This document shows positions 1 to 12,165 of a stretch of DNA of 64,000 bases, in pieces. A model generated the notes under the pieces. That model searched no databases, was not told where the DNA came from, and saw only the letters and a program-made list of their open reading frames with translations. The translations under genes and the position numbers were made by a program. This stretch comes from Carettochelys insculpta. Its lineage: Eukaryota > Chordata > Testudines > Carettochelyidae. Location: assembly GCF_033958435.1 (NCBI RefSeq), contig NC_134145.1, positions 32,763,501-32,827,500 of the forward strand. Reading direction: 5' to 3'. Positions within the stretch are counted from its first letter, which is position 1. Every line of letters begins with the position of its first letter.

Positions 1-620
1 CCAGTCCAACACCACCACTATCATACTGGGAAGGGACGACCTAGAAAATGTGGAGCAGTTCACCTACTTGGGGAGTATTATGGGCAGAGACAGAGAAACA
101 GACAAGAATATCAATGCCAGGATAGGGAAAGCAACAGCAGCATTCAAGATTCTTCATCCCATATGGAGTTCACAAATAACATCTGACAAGACAAAACTGC
201 AAATCTGTGAAGAGTGTGCTCTTATATGGATGTGAGACCTGGTGTACTAAAGGGTCTTCAGATCACAAGCTACAGACATTTATAAACAGATGCCTGAGAT
301 TCTTCCTTCACATCAAATGGCAAAACTATCACAAATGAGAAGGTTTGGAACAGAGCAGGACAGGAACCTCTTGACGTTCAAATCAAGAGAAGAAAGTGGA
401 GATTGTTCATCAAGCTCTCATATGGAACTTGCAAGGAAAATGCAAAAGAGAGGAAGACCTCAGATAACGTGGACAAGATCTTCTGAGACTGAAGGAAAAC
501 AACTGGGGTACTCCTGGAGTCAGCTGGAAGTTTTGTCTCCAGACAGACTGAAGTGGAGGAGACTTGCAGATGACCTATGCTCCATGTGGAGTTCCAGGGG
601 TTAAGTCAAGTAACTCATCA
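1..620 (+). mobile_element. Non-LTR retrotransposon 3' fragment, decayed
   Basis: Broken frames encode the C-terminal part of a LINE reverse transcriptase. Visible pieces are EQFTYLGS, then NARIGKATAAF, a PIWSS tract, and later RGRPQITW and DRLKWRRLADDLCSMW just before the end. These are typical of the region after the RT core in APE-type LINEs; I cannot assign the clade securely. The reading frame has several stops and shifts. The element enters from outside the window and ends near 610-620. A second 3' end of the same family, inverted, lies at 31125-31263. Confidence 0.75.
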
Positions 621-3600
621 AGCAGCTACTCGCATTACAGTCACCATATGGGTGGCTGCAGTTCACAAGTATGTGAGATAATTTTAAAATTAATTGTATG
701 TAAAGACATTTGAGGTGAAAGGCACTATGTAAGTGAAAGCTGATACTAGTATTTTTCAAATTAAACAGAGGTGTTCCCTGTCAAATGCAATTATACTTTG
801 CATTTATCTATGCACCAGCCATAGTTCCAGAAATAGTAACAATTTAAAATCAAAGAACTCTATAAAAATTTCTATTGAATTAACAAAGTAATTTCTGTGT
901 TGGTTACTTACATGAAATTACATGAGGTGTGTGTGTGGGCAGAATGAGACCAGGAATTTTAATTACTTACTTTAACAAAGTTACAACAGGATAGTTCATA
1001 GAGGCTGTACATTTCACAAGGTGTTCAGTGGCCTCAAAAGAAGCCACATAATGGCAAAATTACATACAGGGAAAGTACGCCAGCTCATAAAAACAAAATA
1101 GCAAATTTCCTAAAAACCATCTTAGAGCCCTGAGCAGTTCCAATGTATCAATCAGAATGTGTCCAGGACTTAATGCCACTACTTATATTGGCTATGGAAG
1201 TTTTAAATATTACACAGTTCTTAAAGATCTGTGTATTTAAAATAAAGAGTCCAGTGGTTTTAATGACTACCAACACACATTTGATACGTATACCATGTGA
1301 TAAATTTTACTTAGATTCGGCTTAGTTTTGCCGATACTGCAACAAACCCATTCCTTCTAATTCCTTTAAAATGAAATTATTGAATGCTAATTGGACCTAA
1401 ATACTCCTGATAAAATGCACTAATCCTACATTTATCACCTTTGATGTTGATCAGGCACTGAAACTATTTATAAATCAAAAAGCTGAACAATCAGAAAACA
1501 GATGTCAGCATATTTCAGAAAAGTTTCCTTCTCTTGACACTTCAGAACGTTTCATCATGTATTAATATTTCCAAACTCTTTTTCTGAAAGGAAATTACAC
1601 TTTAAAGAGTCACAGAAACAAAATGAATAATGAAGTAAAACAGTGTCAAATGAAATACAGTAATCTAATGAAATAGTACAAGCTTTTCTTTTTACCCAGT
1701 TCAGCATTATTAAAAGGTCAGTGCAGTATAAAAAAGATTTTTTATCTTTTGAGATCTGTGAAATACTGTTATTGTTAACAACAATATTTTATTTTTATTT
1801 TCTAAGCACATTATAAGATATTGATTTGCTATGTAAGGAAGGAAAATCAGGAAGTGATTTAATAAAGTAGGTGAAAAATAGTCACAAAAGTCTTGAAGGT
1901 AATAAAATGAGTTTATTACCACATGTTCCAATAATACACTAAAATGGAAATTAAAGTCCTTTCCTATCAAAAGAAAATGACCAAGAGTTACAAACAAACT
2001 GATGATATTCCCCAAAGCATAGAGGATAAGTTATTAATGAACTGAATACAAAACGAAAAAATCATATGGGGTGGAAAACCTGTCAGGAGAAATCTGAATT
2101 TTGACTATAGAAAATTAATCAGATTGAAAATATATAAGTTCCAATAACAATTACCAATCTCCCACCCTTTGGTAAGTGTTAATTAAAGGGGAAAAGAGAA
2201 TAACTTCAGAGATATTTTCAAGACAGCACTCCCAATATATAACTATCAACCGTAGGTAAAGTATAAAGGATTCAGTCTGTGTTCAAATTTGGGGTACATA
2301 CTAGCACATCTAATTTTCCAAAGGAGAAATTGTCTGGGACTCATCCTGCACCACACACAGCTCACCATAATGCTCTTTCTGTATCTCCTCCTTCCGGAGG
2401 ACAGTATTACCAAGTCTCCTATTTGGTCTAGATTTTTTTTCTAATATTTGGTAGGTTGGACAGTACTTTGAATTGTTATTGTCAGTTCAAATTTACCACA
2501 TAAGCTCTTTTGCCTTCCTTTACTGCTGATTGTCTCCTGATAAGGAGAATTACTATAATTCTATAAAACGTTTATTTAAAAAAATTCAGTTAAAATAATA
2601 CACTATCAGAATCTAAACAAAAACACATATTAACCAAAAATCTAAATGTACTAAACTAATTTAAAGCACTTTCAGACCTACAAATAAACTAATATCTAGG
2701 CGCCATTGATGACAACTCAATGGAAATATCTCACTCAAAATGCAAATGTGGCCAACATAGCCAACAGCGGGGGAAAGATAAATTACTGGTGGGGAAAAAT
2801 TAGAAAACATACTGTTAATTTTGCTCAGGCATTAAGCCCATTAACTCCCACTGAAATTATCCATTCAGAGTGCTCAATATATTCTAGGATCAAATCCTCA
2901 CTCTGCCTTAAATAGCAGAGCTTTTGCATTCTGATTTTCAATTTTGTAGCTTCTGTTTGCTTGCTTTGATTGAGTTTTCCAATTCCTGGTCTGTTTTGAT
3001 TTATTCTCCTAACCCTTTCTATTCTGAATATTATGAAGGATAAGAAAATCAAAAATTCAAAATAAATGGTATTTCTTTACTTTTGAGTATTTAACTGTAC
3101 AATGTTGACATTTTCTTAATACAGATTTTATGTACTATTATTTATTTCCATAACTGTATTAATTTGGAGAAACCTAATGTTCAAGCACTGGTGTTTTAAT
3201 AGGATGCTAAAACCGGTATTAGGATGTAGATATAAGACTTAAATACACAAACATCCATTTTATAAAAGTTTAACTCGCAACATCAACACCTGATTACACT
3301 TCTAGACATCTTTCATAAACATATTTTAAAACTGTCTTGTGATGCATTCTGAGATAGATTTTGCTCAGAAAGTGTTATACAAGGTTTAAATATTGACAAA
3401 TACATTACAGGTTTATAGCACTTTATAAAGAAATATGGAGTACAGAATGAATTAAATAATTCAGTCTATTTAGGTTTATTTGTAAATCTCATTGCTTCAC
3501 AGAAAATCAGTATTATGAAAATCCAGTCTAAATGAAATACCTAACAGACATAATAAAAACAAACAGAATAAAAAATGTTAATGAACAATATTTCAGTTAC

Positions 3601-3929
3601 TCAGAAACGTGTTTTGTGAGCAGATGCAGGTTACAAACAGCATCTTTAGTTTTATGATAAAATTACATATGATTTATCCAAAAAAGGCTTAGCTTGAAAA
3701 CCCTCCTCTTTAACAAGAAACAGTAAAATGTCTATCATTCCAGTCCTAAGAATAGCAAGTTAGATAAACAAAGATTTGCATAACTTTTAAAAAGATAAAA
3801 CATACTTGAGATTCTGTAACTAACCTAGCTACCAATTTTGTCATTATCCAGTCTGTGTAGCAAAGACGGCTATTAAAAATCCTGAAGTTTTCATTTTGGA
3901 AAGCACTTAGTATACATCTTCTTTATGTT
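621..3929 (-). other. HFM1 3' UTR and downstream flank
   Basis: AT-rich sequence with no recognisable gene. Minus-strand AATAAA hexamers occur at 3475-3480 and 3141-3146 and are possible HFM1 poly(A) signals, but the true end of the transcript cannot be decided from sequence. I see no clear repeat in this stretch. Confidence 0.4.
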
Positions 3930-3996
3930 TTAGAAAATGCCATCAAATATTCCAAGAAAAGGCTTAATGTCATTGGTTTCATCATCTGAAAGATAT
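3930..3996 (-). CDS. HFM1: HFM1 terminal exon w22 with stop codon
   Basis: The coding part is 67 bp. After acceptor TTTCATTAG it encodes (R)YLSDDETNDIKPFLGIFDG and then IF and TAA at 3930-3932. The acidic stretch followed by LGIFDGIF-stop is the characteristic HFM1 C-terminus, which fixes the gene end. The 3' UTR continues to lower coordinates. Confidence 0.95.
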
Positions 3997-4292
3997 CTAA
4001 TGAAAATGAAGCAAACAAAAAGAATTAAATTGTGTATAATACCGAATATCAAAATCCACAAAATTAGAATATTATTTATAATATAGGCAGGACAGATCTG
4101 TATCTGAAAAATAATTTCAAAGTCTATTTCTGTGCATGAAAAGCCAATTACGACCAGTAAAATGAAAATTCATAATGCTTTGAAATATTTGAAGTTGGAA
4201 AGAAGAGCATTGCCTATGGAAGAAGATCCAGAGGTAATCAGTACCTTGAAGAATAAGATTCTACAACAAAACACACAAATTATTTTTATTAC

Positions 4293-4450
4293 CTGACATC
4301 AATTTCTTTTCTCCTTTCTTTGTTGCAAATAAAATAATCCCCCTGTCCAATAAATTGCGAAGCACCTGAAATTATTTCTGATCTTGGAGAAAACTCTTTG
4401 TTTTTCAACTCTTGTGGGGGATGTTGATGTTTTCTTTCTTGAAAGCTGAA
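4293..4450 (-). CDS. HFM1: HFM1 exon w21
   Basis: This 158-bp exon encodes FSFQERKHQHPPQELKNKEF and later GDYFICNKERRKEIDV(R). The F-Q-E-R-K start matches HFM1 tails. The acceptor at 4450 (TGTTTTAG) rather than a second AG six bases further keeps phase 0 with w20. Donor is GTCAG|GTAATA. Confidence 0.88.
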
Positions 4451-4520
4451 CTAAAACATAAATGTTAAAAATAGATAATTAAAAATAATTAACTTTAAGA
4501 CAAATCTGTACATTGTAATA

Positions 4521-4905
4521 CAGTAATACCCCATATGCACAATTTCAATTTGTGCTTAACTCACATTAATGCTAGTTAAGTGAAAATCAAAAGCGCTCCA
4601 GCCCCCAGCTCCCGCAGCTGGGGGAAGCAGGTGAGAAGGCCCACACAGCAGCTGGCTCCCCGTCGGGCTTCCACAGCTGGTGGAGCTGGATGGGCAGACA
4701 GTCTCAGTGATGCAGTTTCTCCCCAGCTTGCCCCCACTGGAGGAGTTGGGGAGAAGTGGTGCCTGGCTCCCACAAGTCCAGGGGAGCCAGGAGCCAGGGT
4801 GCTGCTGGTTCCTGGTTCCCTTGCCTCGCCCTCTGACTTATGTGAAATTCAAGTTATGCAAGGATGTGCAGGAACGCAACCCTCACATAACTTGAGGGAC
4901 TACTG
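4521..4905. mobile_element. Mariner/Tigger-type MITE
   Basis: A 385-bp non-autonomous element flanked by TA on both sides (4519-4520 and 4906-4907), as expected for Tc1/mariner insertion. The ends are inverted: CAGTAATACCCC at the left and GGGACTACTG at the right. The middle is a GC-rich tract that gives spurious open frames on both strands. It lies in the HFM1 intron between w20 and w21. Confidence 0.65.
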
Positions 4906-4928
4906 TACAGTAAACTCATATCCTGACA

Positions 4929-5110
4929 AAACATACAAGCAGTCACGTAGCACCTTAAAGACTAACAAAATAATTTATTAGGTGATGAGCTCTTGAGGGG
5001 CAGACCCATGAAAGCTCATCATCTAATAAATTATTTTGTTAGTCTTTAAGGTGCTACATAAGTACTTGTTTGTTTTGTTAGAATACAGCCTAACACATCT
5101 ACTTCTCTGT
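4929..5110. repeat. Foldback repeat, family F (copy 1)
   Basis: GTAGCACCTTAAAGACTAAC and the A/T-rich piece after it occur near 4938-4985 and again inverted near 5015-5055, so the sequence can fold into a hairpin around a centre near 5000. The right side continues into a terminus also seen at 22730. The same core recurs at 6664-6830, 22083-22615, 22730-23050 and 46255-46345. Confidence 0.75.
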
Positions 5111-5831
5111 TACTGTCCTTTCACATCCAGCATTCTATTATCTAGAACTGAGATAACCAGCATTTTAACCATAAGTAAATTTTAGTTGCATTTTCCCTAA
5201 GTACAGTATAGTGAAAGTAAATACAAATAAATACAGCAAATACAGTATAAGTTTACAGTGTACAATACTACTGTTGTTGGCAAATAAAGTACTCTACATA
5301 CATTTTTGTTTCTTAATGTTTAATCGTTTGTTTTAGTATTGCAATTTGAATATCCAGCAACCTCCCAGTCCAAGGCTGCTGGACATGAAAGAGTTTACTG
5401 TATACATAATAGTATGCAATCATACTCTAAAAATAAAGATTCTATATATAAAATTGAAATTACACTAGTCACTGGGATAGGTGCTTAATTAAGTTTCAGC
5501 ACATGCTTAGTGTCTCTTGGAATCAAAGCCTAAAAAACCGAAAGTCTTATTGAAATCAATTCCAAAATACTACAGAATGGAGATTATACATCAGATTCAG
5601 ATTCCAGTTCATTTTGTAGCGAAGGGCATACACACCCAAAAATGGATGAATATGCACACTTTAACAATCAAGAAAACTTACATAAAAACACATGTGAAAG
5701 ACACAGTCATCCAAATATCTATCATGAACTGAACACAGCAAAACTGAATAAATCAAATATTGCAAATAGGTTCTAAAAAGATCACTTCACTCCATTTCAA
5801 GAAATCCTGTAATAAATATATTTTTACTTAC
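5111..5831. other. HFM1 intron sequence
   Basis: Intron between w20 and w21. AT-rich; I recognise nothing in it. A 71-codon plus-strand open frame has no family features. Confidence 0.5.
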
Positions 5832-5943
5832 AGTACTTGTATTTCCATAATGTATAGGTAATTTCATTTCTGAGGGTGCATTTACAGTAGGAAAAGTAGA
5901 ATTTTGTAAATGAACACTGGGTTCATCTTGTAACATGCAAAAA
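5832..5943 (-). CDS. HFM1: HFM1 exon w20
   Basis: This 112-bp exon (acceptor CCTTTTCAG, donor AGTACT|GTAAGT) encodes TFCMLQDEPSVHLQNSTFPT and then VNAPSEMKLPIHYGNTST. It belongs to the disordered tail. It takes two bases from w19 and ends in phase 0. Confidence 0.85.
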
Positions 5944-6247
5944 CTGAAAAGGTAAAAAGTTTGGCTAATTAAGATATTTGTGCATAACCATTAATGGGTT
6001 TCTCAAAATTCCTTACTTTCAGTTTCTATCCCTTCAATTTTAAGGTTAAATTTATTCAAAAATTTACTATTTAAAGTCATTTTTTAAAATGTTTAAACTT
6101 CTGACTTAGAGCTTGTATTCCAGCTACTTGGGCCTTACGCTTTCCCAAAATCTCAGGGACACACTGATACAAACTCAGTAGTATATATGTCCCTCAAATA
6201 TAGACAATGCTTTTACTGTACTGAATAACAACTGGTATTATACTTAC

Positions 6248-6338
6248 GTTTCTGAAATGTCACTTGTGACTTTCTTCTCTGAATTCTGAAACAATGGTTT
6301 ACATTCTATTGTATTTTCAAGCCTGGTGTTTCCAGATC
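6248..6338 (-). CDS. HFM1: HFM1 exon w19
   Basis: This 91-bp exon (acceptor CTAATGTAG, donor GAAAC|GTAAGT) encodes GSGNTRLENTIECKPLFQ and then NSEKKVTSDISE(T). Conservation is weak apart from the G-x-GNT and SDIS pieces, but phase continuity with w18 and w20 supports it. Confidence 0.86.
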
Positions 6339-6663
6339 CTACATTAGAATGATAATTAAAAATTAGTGACAAAATAGCCAAAAATCCCTCTCCCTATGAA
6401 TCCGTTCTGGAATTCCAGATGGTATAGTCTCAGGCAGCAGAACTTTGATATTCATTTAGTTTTAATGCTTATTTGGGTTTTTGATTAATTTTAAAATATT
6501 AAAGAAAACAGTCAAACTAGCAAACCTGAAGTCACATATCCTCCAAAAGATTCAAAGTTATTTCTTTCTTTCTATACAATTAGTGTTGGTCTTGCACCAC
6601 TACAGAAAAAAACCAGAGTGGGCCAAATATGCTGCTGGTGTAAAACTATGACCTCAATGTTTC

Positions 6664-6830
6664 CCAAAGCACTTTAAAGACTAACAAAATAACTTCTTCT
6701 TATCTGGAAATTCTGATGAAAGTAAACTGGAAGTTTATGTCCGGATCTGAAGAAGTGTCTCTGTCTCACAAAAGCTCATCACCTAATAAATTATTGTGTT
6801 AAGTCTTTAAAGTGCTACATGACCCCTGTC
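6664..6830. repeat. Foldback repeat, family F (copy 2)
   Basis: AGCACTTTAAAGACTAAC at the left returns inverted at the right as GTTAAGTCTTTAAAGTGCT, with GAAGAAGTG and CTCATCACC pieces between. It is a shorter, diverged head-to-head version of the repeat at 4929-5110. Confidence 0.65.
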
Positions 6831-7639
6831 TGTGACATGGCTACCTGTCTGTGACTAATTTACATAGGTATTTTTACCACTGTATTGTCAAATTCTGCTG
6901 AGAATGAAACTAGTCAAAATTGTAGAGAAAACAGCTTAGCCACACTGAGCCCTATCTATGGTACAGCTCCTGCCATTGCTACCAACAGGGTGAATTAAGG
7001 GTCATGTTTCTGTCAATGTAGATGTAAATAGGTTATAAAAATCAGGAGATAAGCACTGGGACAGCTGTGAGAGAGGGGTTTTCTAATACTTTGTCTGTTA
7101 AGATTATTAATTTTAAAGCTAACATTTATTCACACCACAGCATAAATAAAAAAACCAATAAATTTACATACTGAAAAAATTATCACAAGAATTCTGAATT
7201 GATCTATCTTTTGACTTTCATGATAATTTGGAGACTTAGCATGCTTTCTTAGATCTTTTTCTATTGATCTTAATATACAGCTGCAGAAGAACAGAAGGAA
7301 ATTCATCCAAGTGCACTTTAACACCTGGTTACATTCACTCATGAGACCAATGAACGTTTAATATGTAATATAGGAAAGATTGTTTTTTAAGAAAATATAT
7401 TTGCATATGGAAAAATAGAAAGCAAGAAGGCCTAAGCAATTTCTGATTCTCAGGAACAATTCCCATCTTGAAGCATGCATACTGATAGAGCTATCCTATC
7501 TAGGCCCTGGTGAGCAGAGAACAAACAAAAGGCCCAGTTCTGCAAAATTCCGTTTGCTTTATTTTGCTGTGCACCTTACAGAAATGGGCCTAAAAAGTGA
7601 GTATGTACATGGAGACGCGGGAAAAAAGGAAAAAGACGG
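6831..7639. other. HFM1 intron sequence
   Basis: Part of the 6.4-kb intron between w18 and w19. AT-rich, no recognised gene or repeat. Confidence 0.5.
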
Positions 7640-9730
7640 TGACTTGTTCTGTAACTGGTGTTTTTCAAGATGTGTTGCACATATTCATTCCATGTAAGGT
7701 GTATGTACTCACCACATGCACTGGTGCAGAAGTTTCTCCCTCAATGGTATCTGTGGGGCGCTGGGTCTGATGCTGCTTGTGGTGGCACCTGTATAGCACA
7801 GTATAAGGGAGTGCTCCCAGATCCCCTCATCCTCAGTTACTTCTTACCGGAAACTCCAACAGTGAGGACGGAGGGACAGGACCTGATTTTCATTTGTTGA
7901 GATTCGCATGTTTCTTCCATCTGTTCCAAGGGAACAGAGGGGCAGGTCATTCTCAGTGACAAGTTCTTGCCTCTGGATATCACTTTTGCCAGGAATCTGT
8001 CTGAGCCTGAATCTCTCTAGGTTTATGAAGCACTGTAAAATGCAATTCTTTGTTCCTGCCTTCTACTAACAACAGGCATTGGAATTTCACTTGGCAATTA
8101 ATATCCTGGCTGGACATGAGCAACACATTCCAAAGAACACCAGTTATAGAACAGGTAACTGTCTTTTCCTCTTTTGGTGCTTACTCATTTCCATTCCATG
8201 TTTAGTGACACTCGGGCAGTATCAAATATGGGGAGAAGTTCTGGGACATGAAGTCTGAAGCACAGCTCTACTGAAACCAGCATCCTCTCTGGCCTAATAG
8301 GTGATGGCATAATGCACCATGAACATGGGGACCGATGACCTTTTTATTTGGTGAGACTGGTTTTCATAACCTCTCATTTGTACGAAGAGCGTTACTGAGC
8401 GTTGTACATAAGAACTGGAGTGCCTAAGGGAGTTGCTTGTATGGTTTCTTGTTAGCTGAAATGGTGGAACAGACTTGCTTTTTGTCACTCCCTTGGCATG
8501 ACTTTTAGTGGACAACCTGAATTGAGACTCTCAGCTGTGTCGCAGAGGCCCCCACCTCATACTACAGAAAGTATAAAGATACTTATACTCACTTGAGGGC
8601 AGAAAATACTTCTGCTCCACCCATTTAGAAACTGTAGGAAGTAAAAAGGAAGTTTGACAAAGAGCCTTGGGGATTTTCATCACCCCCTCAAACAGTGACA
8701 CTGCAAATGAAGCTGCTGCACTCAGGACACTACACAAAGCGCCTAGTACTCCTCCAGCTCCTCTGTTGTCAACTCCAGGTTTTAGGCAACCTTCTTTAAT
8801 AGCTCCTGATGAGCTGTGCCATCATGCTGTGGAATTGCCAATGGTGGCCCCACAATAGCTTAATTCTGGGATTGAAAATGACACTGCTAGTACAGTAGGA
8901 ACTGTGTCTGTGGTCTGCTCTGCTGTGCACTCTTCCCCAAGTTGGGTCTACGAGGAGTTCTGAGAAGGTGAGTCTCCAGCTCCTGTGGGCAGGAGACGAT
9001 CGCCAAGTGTTATCCAACTGCATAAACACCTGCTGGTGCCCTTGTGGGTGTTACATAAATCCCCATGGAATACAAGCAATCCACAGTACTGTCAATTGCT
9101 CTTAGGGTTGTGGAAAGGTCAGCAGTACCATTTGTGATGGGTGGTGCTATGGACAGAAGCCCTTGACCAGACTGCCACAGCTACTGATCAGATTCCACAG
9201 CCTAAGAGGAGGTGCCACAGTCCAGGAACTGAGACCATAGCAAAGTAGACCAAGTGTCTTGGTCTCAGCTACATTCTTCACTGTGGGCCACACAGGAGCT
9301 ACAGCGGGGCTGATCCACTACATCAGGATCTTGGTGATTGGCAGTGGCATTCAGTGGATCAATGTTGGTATCCTGGCAATCAACACCAAATGCTTGTTGA
9401 CTTTGCTCACCTCCAGACCTCTCTTTGACCTTGCGAGAAAGGCAAGAGACTCTGTTGGGCTCCTGCTTCTTCTCAGGGATGGTGCTGGGGAATTTGATCT
9501 TCTCCACTCTAACAATGGTCCTGAATGAGTGCTCTGCACTGACATGGTGATGCTGTGTGCCAAGACCAAGTCTGACTACTCCACTGCTGGGTTCAGTACC
9601 AATTTGTAAATAGAGCTTTAAGCCTTAAATCCTTTTTGGTGCACGGCTTAAAGCCTGTACAAATGGAACAGTTGTCGCTAATATTTGTCTCCCCCAAACA
9701 GAGTAAGCAGCTGGAGCGAGGGTCACTGAG

Positions 9731-11735
9731 GTTACATCTACACTAAGAGATGAACTTGAATTTATTAAAATCAATTCTGTAACACAGGATTTTATAAATT
9801 CGAACGTGAGTGTCCTCACCTCCACACAATTTCCCCACAAAATGGACTTATTGCTGCCACACACAATCACCAAACTTCGACTGCTGCAACAGTGCATTTC
9901 AGAACCCATTCAACAGTTCCCTCAGCCCTGTAGCATTCTGGGTATTTTTGCTGGTGTACTATGGGAAAAAAATGCCCCACAAGTGGTTGTGGGCATGTGA
10001 TGTCATCTTCTCACATTGCATTACACTCATTCCCCTCCTGTGGAAAGCAAACAGCCATTTTTCCAGAAGAAAAGAAGGAACAGAAGTGTCCATGTGTTCT
10101 GGGATCATGCAGATGACTATGCCATGTCAACTGGCCCCTCAGCTACTTTCCCCCCCTTGGTATGGTATGACCTGTGTTAAGGAAGCCATTTGATAAGGAA
10201 TTTGCCAAAAGCAACGAAGACTGGAAAGAAAACATCAACAAAGATCACCAAATTAACTGGAATCTCTTGCATTTATAACTGAATTATTGCAGATTTAACA
10301 AAAAGCAGCAGCTGTCTGTGTCTTCTCAAATGGCCCTCCAACCACTTTTCCCTGTCTTAAGGGAGCCATTTGATAAGCAATTTGCCAAAGCTAAAGAAAA
10401 AAGGATAGAAAAGGCTCGGAAAAAGATTTTTGGCTTCCCACTACACCACACAGAGTTGTCCAATACGGGGAATGGAGCTCACCAAATTTCAAGAAAGCAG
10501 TGTTTTTCAGGAGGGGGGCAGCCTTGATTGACTGTTAGGGGGATTTGGCAGGGATCAGTGGCTGAAGGGCCAGTTGAAGTGGTCCCTTCAGTGTTGCTCA
10601 GATGGGGGAGGCAGTCCCAATTGACTGTTGAGGGGCCAGTCTCTTTCATCTCATTAGGGTGAATTTCAGGGGATCCATGGTTGAAGGGGCAGTTGAAATG
10701 CTCCCTCCAGTGTTCCTCAGGTGGTGGTGGGGAAGCCCCCAAAAAACTTAGCCATGGGGGGGAAAACTTCCCCCCAGTGGCAGCAAGCTCCAAAAAATCT
10801 TTGCCATGGCGAGAGACTTCCCCCTGGCAGCAGCAAGCACCGCAAAATCTTTGGCACTGGTGGGGTAGACTTCTCTCCAGTGGCAGCAAGTCCCTGAAAA
10901 TCTTTGCTACCTTTGGAGCCCTCATCACGCACAAGCCAGTACACGGTGCTGCCTGGCAGCATGGTCGCACTGAACAGCAGGCATGTCCTTTCAAAGACCA
11001 CACAGTAGCGGTCTTTCCCGTGCCCAACCACATCATGTGGCTAGCCCCTGAACCAATAGTTCAGGGGCTAGCCACATGATGTGGTTGGGCACGGGAAAGA
11101 CCGCTACTGTGTGGTGCCTGTGAGGGGTGGGGGAGCCCCTGTACAAATGTAAACCACAGAAAAGAAGTTTCTTGGCCTCTCATACAAGCACGATTCCCTG
11201 CCCCCAACAGCCTAGCTGCCACGGAGCGTGGAGGGGCAGGGGCTGACACCAGCACTGAAAAAAAAAATCCAAGTGCTCAGCTTATAAAGGTAGAGACAGA
11301 ACCATGAACTCTGTGCTGGGGCTATTTTTAATGGGTAGATGCACTCACCACGCTGCTAGTAAAAAAAGAAGTTTCTCAGCCTCTCATACAGGCATGACCC
11401 CACCGCCTAGCTGCCGTGGGCCTCCTGTTACCTAATTCCTGCATACCTAGAGAGCAGCAGAGATGTAAGCGCCCGGACTGTGGGGCATTGCGGGATACAT
11501 AGAGGACACCTCTGGAGGCTAATAAAGTCCATTAAAAGACATGGAGTTTCCACACTAGCCTTAATTTGAACTTTTAAATTTGAACTTGACACTACACCGA
11601 GTCACTTCTCATGGTGTTATAATAATAACCTTAACACTTTCTAAAATCGACCTAACGGTATTTACAGTGAAGGCAGTGACATTTGTAAAACTGAACTAAC
11701 TGCCTTAGATTTGACATTATCATGTAGTGTAGACT
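9731..11735. mobile_element. PIF/Harbinger-type element nested in DIRS copy
   Basis: A 2.0-kb element flanked by GAG on both sides (9728-9730 and 11736-11738), consistent with the 3-bp duplication of PIF/Harbinger. The ends carry TCTACACTA and its inverse TAGTGTAGA. The inside has no transposase. It has a short internal duplication (GGAAGCCATTTGATAAGGAA at about 10179 and a near copy at about 10360), a repeat of AAGAAGTTTCT-containing sequence at 11163 and 11367, and a perfect inverted repeat. The open frames inside look spurious. Confidence 0.6.
10998..11114. repeat. Perfect 56-bp inverted repeat with 5-bp spacer
   Basis: Arms 10998-11053 and 11059-11114 are exact reverse complements by my base-by-base comparison. 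The left arm starts CCACACAGTAGCGG and ends GCCCCTGAAC. Pairing stops abruptly on both outer sides. It lies inside the nested Harbinger element. Confidence 0.9.
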
Positions 11736-12165
11736 GAGGATAGTCTGACTGGTATATATTTCTTGAACTGCCTGCAGCTGAAACTCTGGAGAGCAGGACA
11801 TGCCCTGTCCCAAGACAAAGTTCCTTTCTGGGACACTAAACTCTAAACTAACACATTAAAGGAAGGAAAAAAATAGGGCTCTGACAACTATATACAAGAA
11901 AGTTTGTATGAGCTACAAAGAAAAAACTCTGCTACCACAAAGGAGAGTTTCATTATGCCATTACTGGTGGTAAGAAGGAACTGAGGGTGGGGGGAGCCAG
12001 CAGTGCTCTTTATACCACACTGTATAGGCACCACGCAAGGTGATGCCAGAGCCAGTGCTCTATGCACATCATTGAGGGAAAAACTTCCAGCACTGATGCA
12101 TACAGCAAGGACGCACACCTAACATGGAATGAACAGGAACAAGAACCCAAAGAAGAACTTTTGCT

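Larger units (their letters stand above)
7640..12165 (-). mobile_element. DIRS-like retroelement with inverted terminal repeats, split by Harbinger
   Basis: About 190 bp at the left end (7645-7840) is matched in inverted orientation at the right end (11985-12160). The shared blocks include CATTCCATGT, a piece around CTCAATG, CACCTGTATA-like sequence and CTCAGTT(C/A)CTTCTTACC. A further inverted piece of the terminus lies at 8108-8160. The minus strand at 9610-9720 encodes a zinc-knuckle-like segment, CLLCLGETNISDNCSICTGF, also found in the copy at 45800-47935. Long inverted terminal repeats with gag-like and RT genes are the hallmark of DIRS elements; no RT remains in this copy. A Harbinger element occupies 9731-11735, leaving about 2.5 kb of element. 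Class assignment is inference. Confidence 0.6.

Noticed and set aside
10479..11036. 185-codon minus-strand open frame
   Set aside because: It lies in the Harbinger-type element, overlaps an arm of the perfect inverted repeat and is low complexity in several frames at once.
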